Shown in pieces: positions 41,450 through 64,000 of a stretch of 64,000 bases of DNA. Position 1 is the first letter of the stretch. Every line of letters begins with the position of its first letter. The notes beneath the pieces were generated by a model. The model saw nothing but the letters and a program-made list of their open reading frames with translations. It was not told where the DNA came from and searched no databases. The stretch is from Siphlonurus alternatus (lineage: Eukaryota > Arthropoda > Insecta > Ephemeroptera > Siphlonuridae): the NCBI GenBank assembly GCA_949825025.1, contig OX463788.1, forward strand, positions 32,924,878 to 32,988,877, in the 5' to 3' direction. Both the position numbers and the translations under genes were made by a program.

Positions 41450-43660
41450 AAATCATAAGTTAAAAACTTTGAATTTTGCCATAAATTTGAAGACGAAATA
41501 TATGTTAATTATAAAATTAAGGATATTATAGACCTGCTTCAAAACCTATATTTTGAATTTTTTAGCTAGGTGCTTTCGATAGAAAATATAGAACGCTCTT
41601 TGTAGATTGACGTTTGACCTAAATAAAATTTTAAGGTCAGTGACGTACCCTTGCAGGTACGTTTTCTCACACAAGTTGGCTATTATACTCTCTTTAGCTA
41701 ACTTACTACTCACACTAATGTTTCAGAATCTCTCACACTCTATTAATATATATCTATTATCTTCACTATATAATAGATATTTTATATATAATATCTCTGA
41801 ATAACGCAACTACTTACTTCATTATTATTATGTGTCTCTCAGCTAACACCTAATAATGTATAAACATTTATAAGACTAATATGATTGATTGGTTGGTATT
41901 TTGGGGCAATTGACACATTTTGGTCATGTATGCGCCCCCCCCCCCCCCCCCCACCCCCTTTTTATACAAGACGTATGTACTAAGTGTAGTAGAAACAAGA
42001 CATGTTGTTCGTTAAACAGTTTGTCTGAACTGGAGTTCATTCATATTTCTGGTTGCAGGTAGGACTTTAGGTAGCTCACTCTGTGGTGGAATCTTGAACT
42101 GAAGGTTCTCGATTCTTGCATTAGATGCATGCAGAGTATGATACATTGATACAAAATATACAGCATGCAGTCAGCATTAATTGTCAAAATACAAAAAAGG
42201 TTAGCAATTCTATACAAACTTATAGAAATTTAAATTATAATCCCTTGTCAAGTAGAATTTGAGTTACAATTTACAGTTTTTTTTTATCTTTTGAGATGCC
42301 CTTTTTATTGATTTATTTGAAAAATTCTGAAATGTTTTTTTTTTATTATTTGAAAAAATAATAAAATAATATCCAAACTTCATCAACCTGGGTCAGATGT
42401 ATATATATATATATATATATATATACCTAGAATCTGGCTCAAGCTAGATGAAGGGAATGAGTACATTGTCTCTGTGGGTCAGCATCAGCGATTAAATTAA
42501 TGCCAAAGTCTGGTTGTCAGGGCAAGCCGTTAGCTTCATATTAATGTCCTTGGTATACGAGGTCTAGTTTATATATATAATAGCCTCACTCTACTTCTTA
42601 AAATACATCTTACTGAAAAGCAGAAACAAAATTGCCTCAGACATGACCACTGAGATAATAATGCTGCTGGCTCACTCCACAAGGGATGTTGATGTGTATC
42701 ATGTCAGGGCAGTCTCCTACGTAGGAGACTGCCCTGATCATGTATACACACACACACACACAAACATGTATATATAATATATAAATATATATAATATTAT
42801 TTTGTATTGTTTGTCTGTTTATATTCTACTATTATTGTCTACTTATCTATTTTTGTAACCATGTTGGTTATTATGATATACAATTATTAATTTTGTTCTG
42901 TATGTATATATACACTTTTTGTCTTTAATAAAAGACAAATATAATATATATACTGTATAATATATATGTGAGTGTCTGTATTCTGTATATATTAAACAAA
43001 TCAAGTGCTAAAATAAAAATAAATATCAAGGATAAATATTTTGCATATTATATAATTGTAAGATAAAAATTTTATTGATTAAGCAAAATTGACAGTGCAT
43101 GTACAGCAAATTCAGAATCTCATTCCTTTTGTAATTTGGCAAACCAGTGTGTAGCTTTGAAGTGCCATACAATTAACAATTCTGACCAAATCATCACAAA
43201 AAATAAGAGACACAATGTTCTTTAATACATATTATAGATATGATGAAAATTATTAATTTTAATCCATATACTAATTAACAGATAATAATTAAAAGTTTAT
43301 AATTGAAAAGAGAAAAATTAACACACGTTTCTATTCTGTTTAAAATACAATTTGCACCTCACAACCAAAATGGTAGAGCTTAATTATATACATAATATAG
43401 ATTCTAGGTTTTTAAAAATTAAGACGGGCTATACTGGTAGGCATGTAATAATATATATTCCTGGTGAAATTCATCAACAACTCCTGAATAATAATAATAA
43501 AAAAAAAAAAAAAATGGAGACAGTGAATTGAGCCCCAGTTTGATGCATAACTAAATCACAGGATATCACTCATTTCATTATAATATATGCAATAAAGCAT
43601 ATTCAAAGACCAGCAAATTATGTAAAAATGATAATTATGCATGCAGCATTTAAAAAAAAT
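41450..43660. other. Intergenic AT-rich stretch
   Basis: No gene was recognised. It contains a C-run of about 17 at 41936-41953, several TA/CA microsatellites and a perfect 32-bp palindrome at 42705-42736. Confidence 0.5.
42705..42736. repeat. Perfect 32-bp palindrome
   Basis: CAGGGCAGTCTCCTAC is followed directly by its exact reverse complement with no spacer. It could form a loop-less cruciform or be a junction of inverted sequence. Confidence 0.85.
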
Positions 43661-43667
43661 CAGTTAA

Positions 43668-44017
43668 GGGTATAAGGTAACACCACCAATGTTAAAAAAA
43701 AATCCCTCACACAAAAATTCTGAAAAAAATTTAAAATGTTCTCCTCTACACCCCCTATCAGTAGCTAAAATATCAGGTATACAAATTCGATCTAGTTTTT
43801 GAGTTATGAATTTTTAAAGTTGACTACTTTAACATGGAGAAATGGAAATCCCATGTTAAATTAGTCAACTTTAAAAATTCATAACTCAAAAACTAGATCG
43901 AATGTGTATACCTGATATTTTAGCTACTGATAGGGGGTGTAGAGGAGAACATTTTAAATTTTTTTCAGAATTTTTGTGTGAGGGATTTTTTTTAACATTG
44001 GTGGCGTTACCTTACCC
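43668..44017. mobile_element. TTAA-flanked foldback MITE, family 2
   Basis: TTAA lies on both sides. The left end GGGTATAAGGTAACACCACC has a small insertion and the right end is intact. The arms match 32288-32636. Confidence 0.88.
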
Positions 44018-44041
44018 TTAACATATTCTAGCTTACTTTAA

Positions 44042-44841
44042 GGGTTAGATAACACGAAAAATTGATTGTAGTAGTCCCATTTAATTAAAGAGAAACGGGA
44101 CAATAAAGTTGTGTATGCATGAAAAGTTTATGTAAGATACGTTAATGCGAGAAATGAGTAAATTTCCTTTTTCGGACCATCCCCGAATTTATAAAAATTA
44201 AATAAATATAGAGTCGCACGGCAATTGCATAGGCAACATCGCACTGAGTACGACTGGGCGGGATGAGAAGGGGGGAGGGGGGAGTGAGTTCCATGGAGAA
44301 GAAGCAGCTGTGTTGCCATTTAGGATTCGTGGCGTCAGAAATCCACACTTTAGTTACTCGCGACCCGCGCTTACCCTGAGGCACTCGCCACCGTGCGGCA
44401 TATATTCATACTCAGTTGGTGGGTAACGTTTGATTAAAAAATACTTATTTTCAGGGTCCCCTGTCCCTTCAACATGTAAACCTTAGCAACCTCATAATAA
44501 TTCAGTCCTTAATAACATAATTCAGTCCTTAATAACACCAAGAATTAAGTTGCAGAAAAAATTTCAAAACAATCGGACGAGCCAATTTTTTTAAATTAAT
44601 ATTTTAAGTTTTCAGTATAGTATAGTTTTTCCCATGGAGAGCTAAACTAAAAAATTAATTTAAAAAAATCGGCTCGTCCGATTGTTTTGAAATTTTTCCT
44701 GCAACTTCTTGGTGCTGCTAAAAGGATTGTCTTTAAAAAAAAAAAAAAATCAGAATTATTATGAGGTTGATAAGTGATGAGGTTTACAAGGGTTTATCAA
44801 ATGGGACTACTACAATTAACGTTTCGTGTTAAATCTTACCC
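44042..44841. mobile_element. TTAA MITE, family 1, with an internal insertion
   Basis: The ends are GGGTTAGATAACACGAAAAA and TAAATCTTACCC between TTAA sites. The left arm is interrupted from about 44097 to 44471 by about 370 bp of unrelated, GC-richer sequence, after which ACATGTAAACCTTAGCAACC resumes the arm. Confidence 0.75.
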
Positions 44842-44895
44842 TTAAAATGCAATATATATTATACGGTAATAATAAATGAATATAGTAATTATTAT

Positions 44896-46048
44896 CAGTG
44901 GCGTGCGGTGGGTTTAGCAGGCAGTAATGCGGCGGCAAAATTATGGGACTGGACACAGCAAAAGGGGGGTCCGGGGGGCGGAGCCCCCCGGATAGCCCGC
45001 CGCAGGCGAAAAAAATTTTAAAAAGGGGGCGTGGCAGGCGACTTTTTAAGCATAAAAATAACACAAAAATATATTATATTTCGATGTTTTATACAATTCT
45101 AAAATCAATCACAAATAATTTTTTAAATCAATTTGTAAGACGAGTTAAATTTTTTGTCGGTAATGTCTTTTTTTATATCGATCGTATGACAGTTATATTC
45201 ATGATCGATCAGCACATAATTAATATATAATATAATTATTTTCACTAAAAACAATACGTATAATTTTTGTATTGTGATTCCGACTATGTACAGCTGCAAT
45301 GCGTGAAAAAAAATACGCATTTTATTCTCTGCAGTCAATTAAATTCTAATTGTGATCCGCGACGCGGATTGATCAGGATAGCAGTCGATAAATTAATATT
45401 TTATTTTCTAAGATACGTAATTTCTTTCAAATAATTTGTTGTTTTGAAAGGTAAAGTCAATTTAAGAACATGAGTTTAATCGTTTAAAATAATTATAGTG
45501 TGGATTTCATAATTGTGAAACTATATATTTGTTTTGCTTTAAAAATAAGAGATAAAGTTTTCGAATCTTATATTTTTTTCCCCGGCAGCATATAATTTAC
45601 GATAATCCACGATGATCCACGAGGCAAAAACATCGGCTCCTCGATCGTCGTCGCTCCCCTCCCTCAACTCCCTCCCAGGACTGAAGCTCGCCCCCACCTC
45701 CTAAATCGGTAGAAAGCTCAGCTTTTTCTTTGATGATAAAACTATACGAAAAAACGAGCGTGGGAGGGGAAATGTAGATTCATGCATGGGGAAAACAAAG
45801 CTGAGTGAGTCTACCGCTTTCATGCAAGAGGGCGTCTTTGCATTGCACCGCGAATTCATTTACGTTTTTGCGGTAAATGCTTCAATAAATTCAAACGAAG
45901 ATTTTCACATAGACAAAGATAATTTATTTTTTTTAATTGAAATTTGACGTGATGAAATTGAAAAAGAAAATATTTATATTCTTTAAAGAAAGCTCAAATT
46001 TTCCCTAGATGCGCCGCATCCAACGCATTAATGGACCGCACGCCACTG
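44896..46048. mobile_element. 1.15-kb non-autonomous hAT element
   Basis: An exact 8-bp duplication ATTATTAT lies at 44888-44895 and 46049-46056. The 14-bp inverted ends are CAGTGGCGTGCGGT. Near the left end a GC-rich hairpin of GGGGGG/CCCCCC type lies at about 44966-44993. No transposase frame was seen. Confidence 0.88.
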
Positions 46049-47370
46049 ATTATTATAATCTGATAAATGAATAATTATGGCATTAATTATACTTTTTGAG
46101 CACTGCAATTATCAAGGCGGCATATATGTAATTAGATTAATTCTATATAAATAATAATATAATGAATGAATATGTATTAAAATTGCCCAACAAAATATCT
46201 GAACCTTCTGAACAATTTTTGTTTTTGATCTGAAGGAATTAATTATATGTATAATATGCAAGTAGGCCAGATGCAAACATATGCCAGCTCTATACATTTG
46301 ACCAAAAACAGACCTGATTGAATAATCATCACCACTATATAATTAGTGAGATTATACAATGTAATTTTGTTAAACTTAGCGCACATTATTCAAAACACAT
46401 GATGTATTGTATTTAGTACAGAGACTTATTTATTAATATTAATTAAATATATTGCAATATTGCTGACATACATCAAGCAATTTTAGTAATGGATATTCCA
46501 TCTCTTCTGATCAGCTTGACAACTTATTAAAAAAAACTAAATTTTGTTATGATTGTTATGAATGTATATTACTGTATATTTATTGAGAACAATCTACTGG
46601 TTAGGTAATGCAAATCATGAAAATTTAGGTATTAAAATTTTATTGCATCAAATAAAAAGTTTTTTATGTAAATTACAGCTGATAAATTTTAATTGCATGT
46701 ATAATAGTAAATTTATAGTAATCAACAAATATACAGGGGTAATCAAAAAACTCAGATTTTTGCCACGTACATAATAACAATTAAATTAATACACATATGT
46801 AATATTATAACCAAACAACAATTTTTTGCATAGTACTTAATTCAATGAAAAAAGAAAAAAAAAATGCCACAGAGTTGCTTTTAATTTCTTTCTGTCAACT
46901 CATAATTTGAATTGTAATTTTATTTTTCAATAAAAACACTTTTTTGGAAAGTGATTGCAAACATTAAATTGTCAGAGTTATATTGTGGTGTCATATATAT
47001 ATCTATGGACATGTTTTGGGTAGAGGAAGGTATGCGGGAAGGGGCAAAATCCTCAAATGATTATCAATAATAGTTTTATATTTGCTAAATATAAGCACCA
47101 TAATGTTCTTGCCACTAAAACTTTCCCCAAGCAAAGCAATATATATTTAATTGTAATGAATGCCATGTATATAATGATTAATATTCACAACTTATAGAAT
47201 ATAAAACAAACATGGATTTTAATTAAGTCATATATTGTATAAACATTTTAAAAACTAACAATAAATTCTACAACAACCAATATTAAATAAGCTCAGGGGA
47301 TGCAAGATAAAAAGAAAATAGCTTATTCACATCTCTTGCAGTACTGCACTGCAGCTCACTACAACATCAT

Positions 47371-47493
47371 AGGTCTGTTTGTAAATACACAATCAGAAAG
47401 AATTGATTATTTGTGATGAACCTTATGTTCCATGTACATAAGGTTCATTACAAATAATTGATTCCTTCTTATTGTGTATTTACGAACAGACCT
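47371..47493. mobile_element. Small foldback MITE (AGGTCTGTTTGTAAA ends)
   Basis: The ends AGGTCTGTTTGTAAATACAC and its near complement pair. The arms continue to a centre near 47436 (AACCTTATG/CATAAGGTT). It has the same ends as 13038-13161 with a different interior. Confidence 0.75.
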
Positions 47494-48089
47494 ATTGAAA
47501 TTAATGTAATCGCTACTGCATGATTCCAACACAAAATATTTATTTCCTTCCAATTAAACCGTAAATCATGGGTGTAAGGTTCTTTTGTATTTTCTATTAT
47601 ATGCACAAAGTATGATCAAAAGTTGAAAATGGCTATACATGTATATATCTACGAGTAATGCATGGGAGGTCTATTTGTGGACAGCCGAGGTAATAATTAA
47701 ATCAGTGATTTGAAACTGCATCTTTCATTACAAGGGAAGGAAAAATGCCAGATAACTATATAAAGCTGTGACTAATCCTAGGTATTTTAAAAAAAGCAGA
47801 GTTACAGAAATTGCAAACAAGGTTATCCCAAATTTTGTGGAATGCCCATCATTTTGCTCCGCCACTCATTCTAATAATTCTACTTTTTGACAGATTAAAC
47901 ACACACAAACGTAAATAATAACAATAAAGAAGTGACAAACTTTCTGCAATTAAGAATATATATCCCACTACCTCACCTTCTAATCTAATTTGCATCCATT
48001 ACTTGACAATAATATGTGCAAATTTATTGAAGTATTGTGTGTGCTTGCTTTAGAGTCTGTGTTCCCTCTATATATGATACTCACAACCA

Positions 48090-48402
48090 ATGGAGTATCG
48101 ACCTCAAATTTTTTTATTGCAGAACTGGATAGAGGGTGCAAAGTTATGCTACCCTGATTTTTTAGAGTCCGGGAACTATTTTTAAAAAGTTATTGAAAGT
48201 TCTTTTTGTGACGTCACGAGACGCCGCTCCTTAAGAAAAAGATAGGACTTGCCGTCGCGTGATGTCACAAAAATAACTTTCAATATTTGTTTAAAAATAC
48301 TTCCCGGGCTCTAAAAAATCTAAAAAAAATCAGGGTAGCATATTAACTTTTTACCCTCTATGCATTTCTGCAATAAAAAAAAAATTAGGTTGATACTCCA
48401 TT
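48090..48402. mobile_element. 313-bp foldback MITE (ATGGAGTATCGACCT ends)
   Basis: The left ATGGAGTATCGACCT pairs with the right AGGTTGATACTCCAT. The arms pair through AGGGTGCAAAGTTATGCTAC-like blocks and TTGTGACGTCACGAGACG near the centre. Single copy in the window. Confidence 0.75.
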
Positions 48403-49648
48403 TCAACACTGATGTTGTAAATATAAAAGGATTAAACAGCTCTCAGAAATATAAAATATAGTTTTATATCCCACGCATTTATCTCAGGAAAGCCTATCAG
48501 AATAAAGGCAACTACCTTCAAATTTGTTTTAATCTAACAATTTTGCATACAGTTTTAAAGAGGACAGCAATAGCAATTGATGATGATAAAAGAAAAACGC
48601 ATTGGAGGAAAACAATAGTTTTTTACTCAGTTAAGTATGGGCATTTTAACTTAACTTAAATTTAGGCAGAAAAGCAGTAGGTACAAAAAAAAAAAAAAAA
48701 AAAAAAAGTAAACAAAGGAAGCAATTAAATGTCTTGTTGCAAGCAAAAAACACAGAGTTAAGAATTGAAAGTATCATTTATGGGATTGCATGGACTTACA
48801 TAATTCACTTTCAAAGGGAGAGAGTTCTACTGCTCTTCCACTGCATGATATTTATAGACAATAATAAAACATTAACCAATTAATATATAAAGATGTACAC
48901 TTTGATTTCTAACAAAATTTATACTTATATATATATATATTATAACAAGTTGAAATTGACAGTTGAGCACACAGTTCATTTTTAGCTCATGATTGCTGTT
49001 CAGTTCAGTTTAAATTACACAAATATTCAAATTAAACAAAAATAAGTACTTTTAGGAAGAGTTGTGAGCAATATATTTACACGTGCATGCATGCCTCTAT
49101 ATATAGTATATAAGTTAGTTAGTGATGCCAAAAAAGAGCAAAAAGAAATAGTAAACTAAAATTATAATTTTTTAACATAAATATAAAATGTATTTCACTC
49201 TTCTTAAGTGTGAATTTGAGTTACAACAATCTAAAAAATAATTAGCAATATTCAAATCAAGGTTATTTTTTTCTGGAAGTTAACATACGCGTTATCAAAA
49301 TAATAGAAGCAAACATTAAAAGACTAAAATAAAAGCTCCCATTAAATGGATTTTTTTTTTCTTTTTTTTTTTATAATAAAAGAGTGGCAGATTCCTGTAT
49401 AAACACACATAGAGATTCGAGGCACACTCTCAAGTTGTTAAAAACATTTATATTTATAGAATACTGAACAGTTATCCATGCACTATGATTTAATTGCATA
49501 CTCAACACATCACAGACACAAGAGTATACAACAAATACCATATGCACAATTTATAAATTAGTTTTTTAGGTGTTTAAAATAATACCAAGTAGTAGAAAAA
49601 AAAGCTATAATTTAGTCCAGAACTTTTTTCTTATTATTTATATATATT

Positions 49649-49815
49649 GTCCCTCGTCCGGAATAATGAGCTATCTGCCTTCCAAAATTCAAATGCAATA
49701 ATGAGCTGTCTGCTTTTCCTTTTACATTAAAATTGCATTCACCTGGTAAAGCAGACAGCTCATTATTGCATTTGAATTTTGGTAGACAGATAGCTCATTA
49801 TTCCGGACGCGGGAC
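49649..49815. mobile_element. Foldback MITE of the AATGAGCTAT family, best copy
   Basis: The left GTCCCTCGTCCGGAATAATG and the right CATTATTCCGGACGCGGGAC pair, followed inward by GAGCTATCTGCC/GGTAGACAGATAGCTC and a second inner pair CAATAATGAGCTGTCTGC. Relatives lie at 6210-6311 and 34135-34335. Confidence 0.8.
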
Positions 49816-50021
49816 GATATACTATTATATAGGTTACATCATCTTTTATTCTTAATGCTTGATATTAATACTCTGAATTGAGTCAAGAATTTTATTTAAA
49901 AGCCATACCAGCGCCTCTAGCAAGTAAAATTCAAAAAACATTTTGAGTACATTGAATAAAAAAAAGGAAAAAAAAAAAGAAACTTGAAAATATAAATATT
50001 ATTATGCATCATTAATATATA

Positions 50022-50056
<35 letters not shown>

Positions 50057-51004
50057 TTTTTAACAATTATGTGGCTCTTTTGTATTAAAAATTTAGTATT
50101 AATATTTACAAAAATTATATAGCATATATATGATAACCAAGTCAATTTTTTGGTATATACATGTTTTTATTTGAGGGAAACTATGGGATTAAAAGTACTG
50201 AGATGCTATCTCCCAAACAGATTTTGCATCAGTACAAAATTTAGGGTTGTGATCAAAGAGAATAGATACTGTAGACGGAGTTCAACGTGTGCTGCAAAAT
50301 CTCTTTCGACCGACAGATGGCAGATTTGCTGGAAGGTTCAAAATCGAGCTGAGAGTCAATCAGCAGCCAGTAACTCATGACCTGCCGAAATACTTTGAAT
50401 GCATTATCTATCTATGCACCTGTATGTTATACAATAATTTTATTTATTTATTTATTTTTTAATTGCTACCTTTTTTATTCCAGATTTATATTCACAGTTC
50501 CCAAAGCATTCAAAATTGTCGGGAAAAAAATATAGAATACTTAAACGGCTTTCCGCTTGCAGCTTGGTTTTGACAATTCTAGTAAATCTGCTGCCATGAT
50601 CTGATATTAAAAATTCAAACTAAAAATCAAAGACGCAGCCCCAGGATTTCAGTATCACCGCGGCAATGGAAAAGAAGCTCTATGTTCACCTCCGTCTTAT
50701 ATTTATTCTCCTTGTTTGCGATTACCTGCTTATAGCCTATAGCATATTTTTAAGTTGTAAAATACAAAATGGGACACTTTAATTTTGTATCAATACAATG
50801 TCACTATTTGAGCAGTACCTTGTTAAAATATAATGTACATCATAACTGTTTTTTCACTGATGTTTTCATAAAATAAATAGAGTTGAATTTCAAGTTTTAA
50901 TTTAGGACCATAGAACTTGATTACAATGTTCTGCTTGGACTTAGATTATTAAGAAAAGGATTTTCCCTCTTGAATCCTCTCACATGCAAAAATCAACAAC
51001 ACGA

Positions 51005-61057
<10,053 letters not shown>

Positions 61058-61059
61058 CT

Positions 61060-62745
61060 GAAAAAAAGCAAGTAAAAGTAATGTTAGTTGATGGTGACGC
61101 CAACAAAAGTTTTGATATCATGGTATTTACAATAATAACCAAGATATTTAAGTATATAAGTAAGTATTGGCATCACTGTACACCCTTTAAATATATTGCA
61201 AAAAAAAAAAAAAAATCATTCATTCATTTTATACTTTTATACGCATAAAAAAAAATTTGGTAATCACGTCATGACCAACAATTTCCTAATAATGATGCAG
61301 AACATAACCCAATTTTTAAAGGTGTAAAAGATGTAAAATTCCTTTTGTGCCTCAAAAACCTACAAATATCAAGTCAAAGTCCTTTGTTGGCTGAAATGCT
61401 TCGCAAGAAGTTGGTCTCTATGCATCTGGGCACACAATTTTTATTTTCTTTAAAAATGATATAATTCTGTAACGTAAGGTATTTTTTTCTCTCGTTCCTT
61501 AATTGATAATTCATGCAGTTTGCATGTCAGCACATTTGGATTATTTATATTACTACCAGAAGCTACCTGCATGTGCACCTTGCATGGCTTAATTTTTATT
61601 TCGTTATGATTATTTCTTATTTCGTACAGGACTGAAATCACTCTCGGAAATTCACGCGTTTTCACCTTTTCACTATACTAATTAAAACCCATCATGTGGT
61701 TATTTTATTATTTTTTATTTTTGCTCCTTCTAGTGAACGTACAGTACAATATTGTATTACCTGCAATGGAAAATTCGAATAAATAAAAGTACTTTTAATT
61801 TACGTAATAGTCAGGCACGATTTTGTACAAAATGCCACTATAATATCCCTGTCCTTGCTGCAAAATTAAAACATGGAAATTTATTACAACTATAATTCCT
61901 TGACGTTATATAGGAACCACGTGCTGCATTAACAAATTAAGATTCTCTGCGATAATGACGCTGCATATTTGCTTATATTTTTGCTAAATTAACTATGAGA
62001 AAAATTATAAAATTTTGATTTCATCAATGTTTGTCTATGTATACAACCCAAATGTTCCAATAAAAATTACTATTATAAATTATTGTAATCTCTAGGAAAA
62101 CTTTGGTAGTTGCATCCCTCGATCTCTGCGCACCCCTGCTCGATTGAGCATCGCATCATTGAGCGTATAACGTGTCGTATTATCTTATAATTTAACAAAT
62201 GCAGATACATAATAACCACCTTTTATGTCCGAACACGAGAAAGATGCGCAGAGCCACAGGCACCAATGGATATTACGCGTCTAAGAAGAGGAAGCAAAGG
62301 GGATCTACGTTTGATTACACATCTCCTCAGCACTCGCACCGCGGCTACCGCATGTCTGCCTGCTCGCGTTGCTTACAAGTTCATCAGAACATCCTGTTGG
62401 CCAGAGCGAAGGCCGCGGTGGCGACTAATATCAGCGCCACTTATTAATTACTGGCATGTAGCCAGGCAAACGCGGAGACGACGGCGACAGGCAGGCGGGT
62501 ACGCAGACCGGGTGGTAGAGGCGGAAAGGACGAGGAAAGTGCATGGTGCAAAAAGCTTAGGGCACCGAGATTGACGAGCATGACGTAATAATTATCCCTC
62601 CTTCCATTCATGAACCAAATTCGACTATTTCAATTTGAGCAGTGGGATGAGGTTACGACCAGGGGTCAATACTACTCATTCTGTAAACATCGCTACTATA
62701 TACTATATTTATAATCAAAATACGCATTTCGTCACTGCTATATAC
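61060..62745. other. PLXDC 5' region, no first exon identified
   Basis: The missing signal-peptide exon may lie here or beyond the window. About 62180-62570 is clearly GC-richer and could be a promoter and noncoding first exon. A minus-strand GTAAGC donor is present at about 62371-62376. No ATG-started signal peptide with the required phase 1 end was found. Confidence 0.45.
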
Positions 62746-63900
62746 GGGTCTTTCACCATACGTCACAAAAACATGACGTCACGTGAATGTAGGCAAAAAG
62801 CACCTATTTAACATGGTAGTAGCATACCAAAAACTATTTATTTTCTGCGATATGACGATTGTGATACCTTTGACAATTATTTTATTTGATAGATTGAAAT
62901 GTCAAGTAAATGGAAAAAAATGCAATATTTGCCAATGATATCTGTGAAAAATACAATAAATCATTAAATAAAATGTAAATCGACTCCAAATTTCACGTCA
63001 ATAATGACCATTTTACGACACTTATGCACTGATATTGACCCTAACATTCTGAAAAAAAATCAGCCAATCACCGACCATTGCTTTCCCCGCGGACTTTTGG
63101 ATACGAGGGGGAAACGGCACAACAAAGAATAATGATAAAGAAACTAGGTAAAATAAAAAAAAATATATTTGTTCAAGTTATGTATATTCATTTCTTACGT
63201 ATAAATTATTGTTAAAAAAAATTAAAAATATGTTAAATTAGGAGCAATAAATCAAGTGATTCCAGTTCCCCCTAAGTACCTACTGATGAATGTAAACAAC
63301 AACAAAGCCAAGCAAACACCGTATAGTGTTTGCTTGGCTTTGTTGTTGTTTACATTCAGCAGTAGGTATACTGAGAGGGAACTGGAATCACTTGATTTAT
63401 TCCTCCTAATTTAACATATTTTTATTATTTTTTAGTAATAATATATACGTAAGAAATAAATATACATAACTTGAACATATACATTTTTTTTATTTTACCT
63501 AGCTTCTTTATCATTATTTTTTGTTGTGCCGTTTCCCCCTCGTATTCAAAAGTCCGCGGGGAAAGCAATGGTCGGTGATTGGCTGATTTTTTTGAAGCAT
63601 CTTAGGGTCAATATCAGTGCATAAGTGTCCTAAAATGATCATTATTGACGTGAAATTTGGAGTCGATTTACATTTTATTTAATGATTTATTGTATTTTTC
63701 ACAGATATCATTGGCAAATATTGTATTTTTTTCCATTTACTTGACATTTCAATCTATCATATAAAATAATTGTCAAAAGTACCACGATTGTCATATCGCA
63801 GAAAATAAATAGTTTTTGGTATGCTACTACCATGTTAAATAGGTGCTTTTTGCCTACATTCACGTGACGTCATATTTTTGTGACGTATGGTGAAAGACCT
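62746..63900. mobile_element. 1.15-kb palindromic foldback element
   Basis: The left GGGTCTTTCACCATACGTCA and the right TGACGTATGGTGAAAGACCT pair, and the arms pair essentially throughout. The almost loop-less centre (AACACCGTATAGTGTT) is near 63325. No coding content. The flanks CTATATAC and CTATACAT are similar but do not prove a target duplication. Confidence 0.85.
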
Positions 63901-64000
63901 CTATACATTTTTAGCGGAAAATTTTAAAATCTTTGTTATATTGTTGCGAGTTTGGAGAGAAATAACTTAAAATTTGTGTTTAACAACTCTGCACCTGACT

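Larger units (their letters stand above)
46060..50960. other. Intergenic AT-rich stretch before PLXDC
   Basis: No exon was recognised. It holds three foldback MITEs (47371-47493, 48090-48402, 49649-49815), A-runs and a TTA microsatellite near 50024-50055. The PLXDC 3' UTR would occupy its right end. TTTATT words (AATAAA on the minus strand) occur near 50440. Confidence 0.5.

Noticed and set aside
62388..62440. Minus-strand signal-peptide-like run VALILVATAAFALA
   Set aside because: Stop codons lie immediately upstream, there is no ATG, and no donor gives the phase 1 needed by the next PLXDC exon.
62199..62574. Plus-strand open frames in the GC-richer region
   Set aside because: Basic, low-information translations with no splice context; better explained as a PLXDC promoter or noncoding first exon on the other strand.

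Overview
The window is AT-rich (I estimate about two thirds A+T), spliced, repeat-dense animal DNA. Three multi-exon metazoan genes can be read through their splice sites: an ETS-family transcription-factor locus (+ strand, 2.3-4.5 kb), cereblon CRBN (+ strand, 21.1-35.0 kb) and a plexin-domain-containing (PLXDC/TEM7-type) membrane protein (- strand, 51.0-61.1 kb, 5' end not resolved). Jockey-like LINE copies, 5S-rRNA- and tRNA-headed SINEs, many foldback MITEs and a hammerhead ribozyme point to an invertebrate. An arthropod is my best guess, but the sequence alone does not prove it.

Layout. 1-2.3 kb: no gene seen. 2.3-4.5 kb: ETS locus with a C-terminal ETS domain, carrying several frame lesions although its splice sites survive. 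4.5-9.1 kb: AT-rich flank, a 1.56-kb palindromic element and a tRNA-Glu-headed SINE. 9.1-11.8 kb: a small unknown minus-strand coding stretch whose 5' exon is duplicated. 12.5-12.7 kb: a 200-N gap. 12.7-19.8 kb: nested inverted repeats interrupted by a 5S-rRNA SINE, a LINE copy and several MITEs. 21.1-35.0 kb: CRBN, seven coding exons giving 465 residues with no frame error. Its introns hold two LINE copies, a hAT MITE inserted in the LINE catalytic-motif codons, TTAA-flanked foldback elements, a mariner-like palindrome and a SINE with two insertions inside it. 35-51 kb: intergenic, almost entirely transposon remains. 51.0-61.1 kb: PLXDC, nine coding exons, with a solitary hammerhead ribozyme on the opposite strand of one intron. 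62.7-63.9 kb: a 1.15-kb palindrome.

The most notable structures are: (1) the hammerhead ribozyme at 57.17-57.23 kb, with complete core, stem I, stem II and a minimal self-complementary stem III; (2) a set of TTAA-flanked foldback MITEs in at least five internal-sequence families, four of which share related outer ends, with hybrid copies; (3) SINEs whose heads (5S rRNA, tRNA-Glu, tRNA-Thr) and bodies or tails occur in several combinations; (4) an apparently dead ETS gene beside two intact genes. CRBN and PLXDC are unrelated in function (ubiquitin-ligase substrate receptor; cell-surface receptor), and I see no operon-like or pathway link between the three genes.
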